Below are positions 35,151-43,918 of a stretch of 64,000 bases of DNA, in pieces; the stretch's first letter is position 1; every line of letters begins with the position of its first letter. The notes under the pieces are model-generated. The model saw only the letters and a program-made list of their open reading frames with translations, was not told the DNA's origin and did not search any database. Position numbers and translations under genes: made by a program. Source of the stretch: Imtechella halotolerans (GTDB taxonomy: Bacteria; Bacteroidota; Bacteroidia; Flavobacteriales; Flavobacteriaceae); the NCBI RefSeq assembly GCF_028743515.2, contig NZ_CP117969.2, positions 2,141,501 to 2,205,500 on the forward strand. The letters run 5' to 3'.

Positions 35151-35962
35151 ACCCTGAAACTATTATTGAATCTGTCGAATTTCTAAAACATAAAGGAATA
35201 ACTGCACCAGAGGTAGGCATTGTTTTAGGTACTGGACTTGGACAACTCCTCAATGAAATTACAATTGAATCAGAAGTACATTATAATCACATACCACATT
35301 TTCCACTGGCAACAGTAGAGTTTCATGAAGGAAAACTTGTTTATGGAACATTGCAAGGGAAAAAAGTAGTTGTTATGCAGGGAAGATTCCATCTTTACGA
35401 GGGGTATGACTTTACTGACATCACCTATCCTATACGAGTTATGCACGGATTAGGAATTCAAAAATTGTTAATATCAAATGCGGCCGGCGCCATTAATACA
35501 TCGTATAGGAAGGGAGACCTCATGTTACTTGATGACCATATCAACCTACAAGGGGGCTCACCACTGGCATTTAAAAATGTAGCCGCTTTTGGTGAACGTT
35601 TTGTTGACATGAGTACCCCTTATGACACCCAAATGCGTACATCACTAATATCCCTAGCAACTAAGCATGATATTACCCTTCATCAGGGCGTTTATGCAAG
35701 TGTTGTAGGACCACAATTAGAAACCCGTGCAGAATATCGATTTTTAAAAATCATAGGTGCGGATGCTGTTGGGATGAGTACAGTACCTGAAGTTATTGTT
35801 GCAAATCACCTAAAGCTTCCTGTAGTTGCAGTGTCTGTGCTTACAGATGAATGTGATCCTGACAATCTAAAACCAGTAAGCGTTACAGAAATAATAGCCG
35901 TTGCTAGTAAGGCTGAACCAAAAATGATTACACTTTTTAAGGAGTTAATTGAAGTCTTGTAA
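35147..35962 (+). CDS. Purine nucleoside phosphorylase
   Basis: A 271-residue trimeric-type nucleoside phosphorylase. Phosphate site 'LGTGLGQ', 'MQGRFHLYEGYD' and 'NAAGAINTSYRKGD' are visible, with the base-contact segment 'VGMSTVPEVIVANHLKLPV'. The base-specificity loop reads 'VLTDECDP'. An Asp replaces the Asn of 6-oxopurine-specific enzymes, as in methylthioadenosine phosphorylase, which may allow adenine nucleosides. It overlaps the glycosyltransferase by 4 bp. In this operon it could release adenine from the ArsS product; that step is inferred. Confidence 0.92.
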   Translation: MNPETIIESVEFLKHKGITAPEVGIVLGTGLGQLLNEITIESEVHYNHIPHFPLATVEFHEGKLVYGTLQGKKVVVMQGRFHLYEGYDFTDITYPIRVMHGLGIQKLLISNAAGAINTSYRKGDLMLLDDHINLQGGSPLAFKNVAAFGERFVDMSTPYDTQMRTSLISLATKHDITLHQGVYASVVGPQLETRAEYRFLKIIGADAVGMSTVPEVIVANHLKLPVVAVSVLTDECDPDNLKPVSVTEIIAVASKAEPKMITLFKELIEVL

Positions 35963-35965
35963 TAC

Positions 35966-36847
35966 ATGGAGCACTACTGGACTATTATACTAAAATCATA
36001 CAGTGGATATTGGCGCTACTTAAAAAATGAAATCCTATTCCCTGATTGGGGAAATTTCTTCTATGGCCTTATCATCATCTCAATAATAGTATGGGGCTTA
36101 GAATTACTTTTTCCTTGGCGAAAAAACCAACCAATTTTCAGGAAAGACTTTTGGCTGGACACCTTCTATATGTTCTTTAATTTTTTCATACTAAATCTTA
36201 TAATTCTTATTGCTCTTTCTAATACAGCAGCAGCATTTTTTAATGATATTTTGAACTCTATAGGCTTCTCTATTTCAAGTTTACAACTATTTTCAGTAAA
36301 TGACTTACCAAAACCTCTAGGACTAGTTGTTTTTTTCCTAGTAAGTGACTTTGTCCAATGGAATACACATCGACTACTACATAAAATCCCCTTATTATGG
36401 AACTTTCACAAAGTACATCATTCAGTAAAGCAAATGGGATTTGCTGCTCACCTTCGGTACCATTGGGTGGAGCCTATTGTATATAAATCTATACTATATA
36501 TCCCTATGGCTCTCATAGGTGGATTTAAAGCTGAAGACGTCATTTTTGTACATTTTATAGCAATAGTAATTGGCCATCTAAATCATGCTAATCTAGGGTG
36601 GGATTATGGTCGATTAAAATATATAGTTAATAACCCCAAGATGCATATTTGGCATCACAGCAAGCAAATTCACAACCGATATGGAGCCAACTTTGGGATT
36701 TCTCTAAGCGTATGGGATTATATTTTTGGAACACACCACATTCCACACGATGGACGCGATATTGAATTGGGATTTGATGGAGATGAAAGTTTTCCAGAGG
36801 ATTTTATCAATCAAGAGCTATACCCACTCTCGAAGGACAAAATTTAA
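35966..36847 (+). CDS. Sterol desaturase / fatty acid hydroxylase family protein
   Basis: A 293-residue membrane di-iron oxygenase with about four helices. Histidine motifs are 'HRLLH', 'HKVHH', 'HLRYH', 'HLNHANLGWD' and 'HIWHHSKQIHN', fitting the FA_hydroxylase superfamily, which uses O2 to hydroxylate or desaturate lipids or sterol-like molecules. It starts 3 bp after the phosphorylase gene and is translationally linked to it. The substrate is unknown; a lipid that anchors the sugar made by this operon is one possibility. Confidence 0.88.
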   Translation: MEHYWTIILKSYSGYWRYLKNEILFPDWGNFFYGLIIISIIVWGLELLFPWRKNQPIFRKDFWLDTFYMFFNFFILNLIILIALSNTAAAFFNDILNSIGFSISSLQLFSVNDLPKPLGLVVFFLVSDFVQWNTHRLLHKIPLLWNFHKVHHSVKQMGFAAHLRYHWVEPIVYKSILYIPMALIGGFKAEDVIFVHFIAIVIGHLNHANLGWDYGRLKYIVNNPKMHIWHHSKQIHNRYGANFGISLSVWDYIFGTHHIPHDGRDIELGFDGDESFPEDFINQELYPLSKDKI

Positions 36848-36865
36848 ATTAAGTATCTTTACAGC

Positions 36866-37309
36866 ATGAGCACTACGAAAAAAACATCTCAAGAACCGAG
36901 CCTTATAAAATGGGGATTAAAATGGGCTGCTTCAGCTGGTATTGCTGGAATTATATGCTGTGTAGCACCAGCAGTACTATTTATGTTTGGACTAATGGGA
37001 GGAATTTATGCTATTTCATTTGCAAATTTTTTCTACAATGAAGATGGTTCAGCTGGAACTATTACATGGATATTACGTGGTCTAGCCGTAGTAGTTGGAA
37101 TAGTTGGTATTTTTATGTATCGCAAAAAACAAAATCAATGCTCAATGGACCCAAAACGTAAACAAAAAAATCTACTATTGGTCACAATTATTGTTTTTGT
37201 CCTCGGCTTAGGCATTTTTTTAAGTCTTGAAAAATGGTCTTCTTGGTATTTTGACAAATACATAGTACCTGCTCAACAAGAAGAATATCGCCAACGAAAT
37301 AATCAATAA
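36866..37309 (+). CDS. MerT-like three-helix membrane protein with Cys-Cys pair
   Basis: A 147-residue protein with helices at about residues 22-46, 64-84 and 101-121. Helix 1 contains 'GIICCVAPAVLFMFG' with vicinal C31-C32, close to the Cys-Cys-Val-Ala-Pro pattern of mercury transporter MerT, and a third cysteine C92 lies in the loop after helix 2. Such pairs bind soft metals and arsenite. It ends with the TAATG overlap to the next gene. Name uncertain; similarity to MerT is by motif and topology only. Confidence 0.65.
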   Translation: MSTTKKTSQEPSLIKWGLKWAASAGIAGIICCVAPAVLFMFGLMGGIYAISFANFFYNEDGSAGTITWILRGLAVVVGIVGIFMYRKKQNQCSMDPKRKQKNLLLVTIIVFVLGLGIFLSLEKWSSWYFDKYIVPAQQEEYRQRNNQ

Positions 37310-38007
37310 TGATCTCTCCAATAATTAAGGTCATCATTCCGGCCTATAACGAAGCCGGTTCAATTGGCAAGGTTGTATCCGAAATTCCGGGAATTGTTCA
37401 TGAGATCATTGTTGTGAACAATGGCTCCACTGATGAAACACCTAGTATAGCTCATAAGGCTGGAGCAACCGTATTATATCAACCAAAAAAAGGATATGGT
37501 TATGCCTGCTTGAAGGGGCTTGATTATTTGGAAGATCTTCCAGAAAAAACAGACATAGTTGTATTTTTGGATGGAGACTATTCTGATTATCCCGAGGACC
37601 TTTTGTTACTTATTGAACCAATATTAAATAAGCAAGCAGATTTCGTTGTAGGAGCACGCGTTAAAAAATTGCGAGAAAAACACTCCATGACACCTCAACA
37701 AGTATTCGGAAACTGGCTAGCTACCACCCTAATGAAATTGTTTTTTAAAGCACATTTTACGGACCTTGGCCCCTTCAGAGCAATTCAGTATAAAACCTTG
37801 AAATCCTTTGCCATGACCGACAAAACCTATGGGTGGACAATAGAAATGCAACTTAAAGCTCTGAGAAACAAGGTCTCATACACTGAGATACCTGTGAGAT
37901 ATAAAAAAAGAATTGGCGTATCAAAAGTATCAGGAACCGTAAAAGGTACTATATTTGCAGCCACGAAAATACTCGGTTGGATTTTTAAACACTCGCTAAG
38001 CAAATGA
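37309..38007 (+). CDS. Family 2 glycosyltransferase, polyprenol-phosphate type
   Basis: A 232-residue GT-A fold GT2. It starts 'IKVIIPAYNEAGSIGKVVSEIP' (residues about 6-27, split motif), with the first Asp-type site 'NNGSTDETPSIA' and the DxD-like 'VFLDGDYSDYPED'. The layout without C-terminal helices fits dolichol-phosphate-mannose-synthase-like enzymes, which load a sugar onto a polyprenyl phosphate. It shares a 1-bp stop/start overlap with the MerT-like gene and a 4-bp overlap with the following GT2. Confidence 0.85.
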   Translation: MISPIIKVIIPAYNEAGSIGKVVSEIPGIVHEIIVVNNGSTDETPSIAHKAGATVLYQPKKGYGYACLKGLDYLEDLPEKTDIVVFLDGDYSDYPEDLLLLIEPILNKQADFVVGARVKKLREKHSMTPQQVFGNWLATTLMKLFFKAHFTDLGPFRAIQYKTLKSFAMTDKTYGWTIEMQLKALRNKVSYTEIPVRYKKRIGVSKVSGTVKGTIFAATKILGWIFKHSLSK

Positions 38008-39488
38008 ATTTAACTCTCGCTTACATTATTATTGCTATTTATAGCATCTCACTATTGCTCATTTTCTTTTATGCGCTATCCATGTTGAATCTATTAATCA
38101 ACTATTTAGGTTATAAAAAAAGAAATCATGATGCACCAAAATTTAATCTTCTGGACTCCAGAGAGATCCCTTATGTAACTATCCAGTTACCAATTTACAA
38201 TGAGGAATATGTTGTTCCTCGATTGTTGGAAAATATTTCCAAAATGGAATACCCCAGCAATAAATTAGAAATTCAAGTACTGGATGATTCAACGGACGAA
38301 TCAGTAATAGAAACTGCTCGATTAGTCAAAGAACTTCAAGAAAAAGGTATAGACATTCAACACATACGTCGTACCAACCGTCAAGGATTTAAGGCAGGTG
38401 CTCTAAAAGAAGGACTTGAGGTTGCCAAAGGTGAGTTCATAGCCATTTTTGATGCTGATTTTCTACCGGAATCAGACTGGTTAAAGAAAACTGTAATCTA
38501 TTTTAAAGATCCTGAAATTGGTGTTGTTCAAACTCGTTGGGGTCACATTAACCGCGATTATTCGCTACTTACTAAAATTCAAGCATTTGCTTTGGATGCC
38601 CATTTTACATTAGAACAAGTGGGGCGTAATGCTAAAGGACATTTTATTAATTTCAATGGCACTGCAGGTATTTGGCGCAAACAATGTATTTACGATGCAG
38701 GTAACTGGGAAGGTGATACACTAACAGAAGACCTAGATCTTAGCTACCGTGCCCAGTTAAAAAATTGGAAATTCAAGTATTTAGAAGACGTTGAAACTCC
38801 TGCTGAATTACCTGTAGTAATATCAGCAGCACGCTCTCAACAATTCCGCTGGAATAAGGGGGGTGCTGAAAATTTTAGAAAATCAGTAAGTCGTGTTTTA
38901 AAAGCAAAAAACATTCCCTTTAAAACTAAATTTCATGGAGTTATGCATTTGCTTAATAGCTCAATGTTCTTATTTGTTTTTACAGTTGCCGTTCTTAGTA
39001 TACCAATGTTGTATATAAAAAACACTTATGGACACCTTTCATGGGTGTATGAAGTAACTAGTTTCTTTATTGTAAGTACTATTATCTTGTTCATTTGTTA
39101 CTGGTACACCTATAAAAATATACAAGGAAAAGGATTTGACAATTTCATTGATTACATTAAATTATTTTTCTCCTTTTTCTCTGTAGCTTTAGGATTTTCT
39201 CTTCACAACACTATTGCTGTATTGGAAGGGCATAGTGGCAAAAAAAGTGAATTTGTACGTACTCCAAAATTCAATATTAGCAATATAAAGGACAGCTGGA
39301 AAGGAAATAAATACCTTGCTAAAAAACTATCCCCAAACATGATTTTGGAATTCGCTCTAATGTTATATTTTCTATTTGGGATGTATAGTGCTATTCCACT
39401 TAATGACTTTGGTTTATTCCCATTCCATTTTATGCTATTCATAGGATTCGGATTTGTTTTCTTTAAATCTATCACCTCTAAGGCATAA
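38004..39488 (+). CDS. CESA-like membrane glycosyltransferase (GT2)
   Basis: A 494-residue processive-type GT2. One helix at about residues 4-28 precedes the catalytic domain (about 50-290) with D motif 'VLDDSTDES', 'FDADF' (DxD), 'TEDLDLSYRAQ' (TED) and 'QQFRWNKGG' (QxxRW-like). Four helices follow to the C-terminus. The protein would polymerise or extend a sugar at the inner membrane. It is the last gene before the terminator of the 34.5-39.5 kb operon. It lacks the PilZ domain of bacterial cellulose synthases, so cellulose itself is unlikely. Confidence 0.87.
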   Translation: MNLTLAYIIIAIYSISLLLIFFYALSMLNLLINYLGYKKRNHDAPKFNLLDSREIPYVTIQLPIYNEEYVVPRLLENISKMEYPSNKLEIQVLDDSTDESVIETARLVKELQEKGIDIQHIRRTNRQGFKAGALKEGLEVAKGEFIAIFDADFLPESDWLKKTVIYFKDPEIGVVQTRWGHINRDYSLLTKIQAFALDAHFTLEQVGRNAKGHFINFNGTAGIWRKQCIYDAGNWEGDTLTEDLDLSYRAQLKNWKFKYLEDVETPAELPVVISAARSQQFRWNKGGAENFRKSVSRVLKAKNIPFKTKFHGVMHLLNSSMFLFVFTVAVLSIPMLYIKNTYGHLSWVYEVTSFFIVSTIILFICYWYTYKNIQGKGFDNFIDYIKLFFSFFSVALGFSLHNTIAVLEGHSGKKSEFVRTPKFNISNIKDSWKGNKYLAKKLSPNMILEFALMLYFLFGMYSAIPLNDFGLFPFHFMLFIGFGFVFFKSITSKA

Positions 39489-39506
39489 CTTTTTCCGTAT
39501 AAAATC

Positions 39507-39538
39507 AAAGCGCGTTTCTCTCAGATTCGCGCTTTTTT
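39507..39538 (+). terminator. Terminator of the glycosyltransferase operon
   Basis: Stem AAAGCGCG / CGCGCTTT with a 13-nt loop followed by six T in total on the plus strand, 18 bp past the CESA-like stop codon. Confidence 0.85.
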
Positions 39539-39545
39539 ATTTTAG

Positions 39546-39553
39546 TATATTTG
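39546..39553 (+). promoter_or_regulatory. Predicted -7 promoter element of the GT-C gene
   Basis: TATATTTG matches TAnnTTTG and lies between the terminator and the start codon at 39567, leaving a leader of only a few bases. Confidence 0.45.
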
Positions 39554-39566
39554 ATAAATCCAGCAA

Positions 39567-40949
39567 ATGAACTATTCTATGCTTTTGTCAAGGCAATCAA
39601 ACATTTCAGCCCTCCTGCTAGGAGTAACAACATTAGTATTATACTTTCATTTTAGTTATCATCTTGATCGCACAGACTTCGTAAAACTAATTAGTCTATA
39701 TACTTCACTATTCTTTATATTTTTAAACTTATTGTGCCAACGCGAAGAGTATCTTTTAATAATAGGAGTGCTGTCACGACTAATTTTTCTATTTTCATTA
39801 CCCAATCTTTCCCAGGATTTCTATCGTTTTATATGGGACGGAAGACTCATTTCTCAGGGAATTAACCCATATCTTTTTACTCCCAACTACCTAATGTCTC
39901 TAGGTGATTTTTCAATTCCACAAGCAAAAGAATTATTCCAGGAAATGGGATCTCTAAGTGCAAAAAACTATTCTAACTACCCTCCCGTCAATCAATTATT
40001 TTTCTTTATTACAACAATATTTTCTTCAAAAAGTATTCTTGGAAGTGTCCTAATTCTAAGGATAATAATTATTTTGGCTGATCTCGGCCTATTTTATTTG
40101 GGAAGAAAATTACTTTCTTATTTCTCATTACCTAAACGTTCAATATACCTATACTTCCTTAATCCACTAATTTTAATAGAACTTACTGGAAATCTCCACT
40201 TCGAGGGCATTATGCTTTTATTTATGATATGGTCAATCTACTTTCTTATTCTAAAGAAGTACACTTTTTCCGCTATTGCAATAACTATTTCAATTGGTAT
40301 AAAATTACTTCCATTATTACTACTTCCCTTATTTATTCCATTTTTCCTTCAAAATAAAGATGGAAAATTTAGTATTGAATGGAAATACTCAAAACGTCTT
40401 CTAACATATATTTGCGTTTGCATTTTAACGGCATTGCCTTTCTTTATAATATTTAGTGACATCAATTTCGTAACCAATTACAAGCAGACAATTGCTTTAT
40501 GGTTTACACATTTTGAATTTAATGGCAGCATTTACAACATAGTGAAATGGATAGGCAAATTACATTTAGGATACAACCCAATTCGCATTATAGGCAAATT
40601 TTCTCCTCTAATAATTTGTATAACACTATTAGTCATTACCTTTTATAAAAAACCAAAAAACATTGCGCAATGGATAAATACAGCACTACTGCTACTTACC
40701 TCCTATTTCTTTTTATCCACAACAGTTCATCCTTGGTATATTGCAACTCTTGTAGGGATAGGGATTTTTAGTAACTATACATACCCTTTTATTTGGAGTG
40801 CTTTAATTACGCTAAGTTATTATACTTATAGTCAACCAGATTTCAAAGAATCAACACTTATTCTTGCTCTTGAATATGGTATTGTTTATGGTGTATTCAT
40901 TTGGGAAATTTTCTATAAAAAAAGCCCCCATAGATTGGAGGCCAAATAA
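39567..40949 (+). CDS. GT-C type membrane glycosyltransferase
   Basis: A 460-residue protein with about eleven to twelve hydrophobic helices. It has the first-loop sequence 'LPNLSQDFYRFIWDGRLISQGINPY' (split, residues about 83-107) with the acidic residue that GT-C enzymes use for catalysis, and 'SNYPPVNQLFF'. This layout is that of mannosyltransferases that use polyprenyl-phosphate sugars as donors. The GT2 at 37309 could supply such a donor. It has its own promoter after a terminator. Its stop lies 4 bp from the convergent rluB stop. Confidence 0.8.
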   Translation: MNYSMLLSRQSNISALLLGVTTLVLYFHFSYHLDRTDFVKLISLYTSLFFIFLNLLCQREEYLLIIGVLSRLIFLFSLPNLSQDFYRFIWDGRLISQGINPYLFTPNYLMSLGDFSIPQAKELFQEMGSLSAKNYSNYPPVNQLFFFITTIFSSKSILGSVLILRIIIILADLGLFYLGRKLLSYFSLPKRSIYLYFLNPLILIELTGNLHFEGIMLLFMIWSIYFLILKKYTFSAIAITISIGIKLLPLLLLPLFIPFFLQNKDGKFSIEWKYSKRLLTYICVCILTALPFFIIFSDINFVTNYKQTIALWFTHFEFNGSIYNIVKWIGKLHLGYNPIRIIGKFSPLIICITLLVITFYKKPKNIAQWINTALLLLTSYFFLSTTVHPWYIATLVGIGIFSNYTYPFIWSALITLSYYTYSQPDFKESTLILALEYGIVYGVFIWEIFYKKSPHRLEAK

Positions 40950-40953
40950 AACT

Positions 40954-41910
40954 TTATTTCATGTTCTTCAAGTTGATAATTTCCTGTTGGCTCAAATAAC
41001 GCCAATGCCCTCTAGGTAAATCCTTTTTGGTAAGACCAGCAAACACAACTCTATCCAACTTAACCACCTCATATCCTAAATGCTCAAAAATACGACGGAC
41101 GATACGGTTTTTACCACTGTGAATCATAATTCCAACCTCTCTTTTAGGAGCATCATCAATATAACTCACCTCATCTACTTTTACTGGACCATCTTCTAAA
41201 GTTAACCCTGTTTCTATTTTCTTAAGATCCTCATAAGCCAAATTTTTATCAAGTTCAACATGATACAGTTTTCGAACTCCATGCGTTGGATGAGTTAATT
41301 TTTTTGCGAGATCACCATCATTTGTAAAAAGCAACAATCCTGTGGTAGCCCTATCTAATCTTCCAACTGGAAGTAACCGTGATTTAGAGGCATTAGCAAC
41401 TAACTCCATTACAGTACGCCTTCCTTTATCATCGTTAGTTGTAGTAATAAATCCTTTAGGCTTATTCAATAAAACATAGGCTAGCTTTTCAGGTTTTATT
41501 AACCTACCATCAAAACGTACCTCATCATTTATCTTCACTTTATAGCCAAGTTCTGTAATAACAGCGCCATTTACCATTACATTCCCTGACGCAATATAAA
41601 TGTCGGCATCACGCCTAGAACACATACCCGAATTTGCAATGTATTTATTTAAGCGAATTTCATCTTTCTTCTTTGAAGCTTCTACCTGTGCTTTCCTTTC
41701 TTTTCGTTGTTGTATATGCCCTTCCCTTTTGGCTGATTCATCTTTAAATCCTGATTTTTTTCCATATGGCTTCCCTTGGGAATTGTCATTCTCTGACTTT
41801 CCATGCTGATTGCGTATTGGAGCATTTCCTCTAGAAAAACTCTCCTTACGATTTTTCCCTCCTTCTCGCCCCGAAGGGTTTCCGCCACGCGAATAATTTT
41901 TTCGATTCAT
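40954..41910 (-). CDS. rluB: rRNA pseudouridine synthase, RluB/RsuA family
   Basis: A 318-residue pseudouridine synthase. The first 85 residues are a basic, Gly/Asn/Ser-rich disordered tail ('NRKNYSRGGNPSGREGG'). The S4 RNA-binding domain follows ('IRLNKYIANSGMCSRRDAD'), then the catalytic domain with the active aspartate in 'GRLDRATTGLLLFTNDG'. It isomerises uridine in the large-subunit rRNA. The ATG at 41910 is chosen because a -7 element overlaps the more upstream in-frame start (41973). Basic tails are usual for this protein in Bacteroidota. Confidence 0.92.
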   Translation of the reverse strand: MNRKNYSRGGNPSGREGGKNRKESFSRGNAPIRNQHGKSENDNSQGKPYGKKSGFKDESAKREGHIQQRKERKAQVEASKKKDEIRLNKYIANSGMCSRRDADIYIASGNVMVNGAVITELGYKVKINDEVRFDGRLIKPEKLAYVLLNKPKGFITTTNDDKGRRTVMELVANASKSRLLPVGRLDRATTGLLLFTNDGDLAKKLTHPTHGVRKLYHVELDKNLAYEDLKKIETGLTLEDGPVKVDEVSYIDDAPKREVGIMIHSGKNRIVRRIFEHLGYEVVKLDRVVFAGLTKKDLPRGHWRYLSQQEIINLKNMK

Positions 41911-41970
41911 AAAAAAATGTGATGATTTAAATGTAGTACGGCTATAACATATAGCATTACAAATACGCCA

Positions 41971-41978
41971 CAAAGATA
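41971..41978 (-). promoter_or_regulatory. Predicted -7 promoter element of rluB
   Basis: TATCTTTG on the minus strand, about 60 bp before the rluB ATG at 41910; it decides between two possible starts. Confidence 0.5.
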
Positions 41979-42014
41979 CAATTTAGCGTACAATAAATAA
42001 ATAACTCTATTTAC

Positions 42015-42923
42015 CTACCAAAACCACCGTCCTTTTACCAAGGATAAATCTAAAAGCAGAATACTAAATACACCCATTACCAATATTAATTTAAGGATAT
42101 TATGGAGCAACAAATACCTGGCCTGACTATTAGACTGCCATAAAAGCAAAATAAATAAAGAAAGTAAGCCCATGGCTCCGTAAAAATAATAATCCATTAA
42201 TCCAATCTGGAAATTAAATATTAAAAAGTAAACGGGTACAGCGGTAAGTAATACACAAAGGGTAATAATCCATTTTGAAACTCGTTCACCATATAAAACC
42301 GGTATTGTCTTATAATTGAGTGCCAGATCACCTTTAAGCCCTTCTAAATCCTTCACAAACTCTCTCATAAGAATGAGTAAGAATAAAAATATAGCGTGAA
42401 CAAATATGACAGTTTCAAAATTCTTGTAATAAATAAACACTGCGAAAAATGGCGTAATGGAAAGAATGGCAGATACCATATTGCCAATTAATGGCCATTT
42501 TTTAAGTTTATGAGAATACAACCATATACCAAAGATATATAGGGAAAAGAATACAACAGCACGAAAGGAAACATAACTGGCAGCTATTACCGACAAAAAA
42601 TTTAGAATAAAATAACCCGTGAGCTTAGTATTCTGGCTAACTAACCTATCAATCATTGATTTTATCGGTCTATTTATGGTATCCTTCTCGGCATCGTAAA
42701 AATTATTAATAATGTAACCCCCTGCTATGGCTAAGGATGATGCGGTTACTATCATAAAGAGATTAGAATCCAAAACAACCTTACTAAGAGGCCAATCATG
42801 AGCAAGAATGAAAATAGCAGCTAAATACTGGGCTAAGGTAATGATCAATATATTATACCCACGTACTACCGAAAACAGGCTCAACAATTTGAGAAATACT
42901 ATTTTTTGCCTTCGATTGAGCAT
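42015..42923 (-). CDS. UbiA-family prenyltransferase (GGGP synthase-next type)
   Basis: A 302-residue membrane prenyltransferase with about eight to nine helices. The first Asp-rich motif is 'NNFYDAEKDTINRP' and the second 'KDLEGLKGDLALNYKTIP', both binding Mg-pyrophosphate. Family members attach polyprenyl chains to aromatic or glycerol-phosphate acceptors; in Flavobacteriia such genes are often labelled geranylgeranylglycerol-phosphate geranylgeranyltransferase. It is the third gene of a unit with two mevalonate-pathway enzymes, which would feed its prenyl donor. Acceptor uncertain. Confidence 0.87.
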   Translation of the reverse strand: MLNRRQKIVFLKLLSLFSVVRGYNILIITLAQYLAAIFILAHDWPLSKVVLDSNLFMIVTASSLAIAGGYIINNFYDAEKDTINRPIKSMIDRLVSQNTKLTGYFILNFLSVIAASYVSFRAVVFFSLYIFGIWLYSHKLKKWPLIGNMVSAILSITPFFAVFIYYKNFETVIFVHAIFLFLLILMREFVKDLEGLKGDLALNYKTIPVLYGERVSKWIITLCVLLTAVPVYFLIFNFQIGLMDYYFYGAMGLLSLFILLLWQSNSQARYLLLHNILKLILVMGVFSILLLDLSLVKGRWFW

Positions 42924-42935
42924 AGTTATACAACA

Positions 42936-43874
42936 TTAAAAGCTGTATACCACTTCCAACTTATAGTCCTTCAAAGCCTGCTGTGCCTTGTCGATATCTT
43001 GTGTGAAGCCAAGAATATATCCTCCACCACCCGATCCACATAATTTAAGGTAATAGTCATTAGACTCAATACCCTGTTTCCATAGATTATGAAACTGTTG
43101 CGGAATCATAGGTTTAAAATTATCCAAAACAACATGAGAAAGTTGTTTCAAGTTTCCAAAAAGTGACTTCACATCCCCTTTCAAAAAATCTTCTACACAA
43201 GCATCCGTATGTCTTATGAATTGATTTTTTAGCATATTTCTAAAACCTTCCTGTTTCATATTTTCCATAAAAATATGAACCATTGGGGCTGTTTCCCCAG
43301 TCATACCACTATCTAACAAAAAAACAGCTCCTTTGCCTCCGGCTTTTTGCGAGGGAATACCTGTAGGTTCAATGTGGTCTTGAGAAGTTATTAATATAGG
43401 CAAACTCAAATAACTATTTAACGGATCAAGACCTGATGATTTCCCATGAAAGAATGATTCCATCGCGCCAAAAATACCTTTAAGAGTTAACAATTTTTCT
43501 CTTGTAAGGTTTTCTAAAACTGTTATTTTATTATATGCATATTTATCATATATAGCAGCCACCAAAGCACCGCTACTCCCAACTCCATATCCTTGTGGAA
43601 TACTACTATCAAAAAACATCCCTGCAGCAACATCACTATTTAGTCTATCGATATCAAAACTAACTAAATTAGGCTGCTCATTTTGAAGTGAATCAAGATA
43701 ATCCGCAAACTTACATAGGCTCTCGTTGGATTTGCGGGCTGAATCATCATCGCTTTTTTCCATTATGAGTGCACCATTATAAAAATTATATGGAATAGAT
43801 AATCCTTTGGAATCCTTAATGATGCCATACTCCCCAAAGAGTAATATTTTAGAATAGAATAAAGGTCCTTTCAT
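42936..43874 (-). CDS. Mevalonate kinase (GHMP kinase)
   Basis: A 312-residue GHMP kinase. The ATP loop is 'PQGYGVGSSGALVAAIY' and the third motif 'KLCGSGGGGYILGF' near the C-terminus. The start 'FYSKILLFGEYGII' is the substrate-binding strand of mevalonate kinases. It phosphorylates mevalonate on the way to isopentenyl diphosphate. It lies between diphosphomevalonate decarboxylase (44 bp upstream) and the UbiA gene (12 bp downstream). Confidence 0.88.
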   Translation of the reverse strand: MKGPLFYSKILLFGEYGIIKDSKGLSIPYNFYNGALIMEKSDDDSARKSNESLCKFADYLDSLQNEQPNLVSFDIDRLNSDVAAGMFFDSSIPQGYGVGSSGALVAAIYDKYAYNKITVLENLTREKLLTLKGIFGAMESFFHGKSSGLDPLNSYLSLPILITSQDHIEPTGIPSQKAGGKGAVFLLDSGMTGETAPMVHIFMENMKQEGFRNMLKNQFIRHTDACVEDFLKGDVKSLFGNLKQLSHVVLDNFKPMIPQQFHNLWKQGIESNDYYLKLCGSGGGGYILGFTQDIDKAQQALKDYKLEVVYSF

Positions 43875-43918
43875 TTTCGATTATAGTTATCGGTAAAGAT
43901 GTCCAGGCGCAAACGAAT

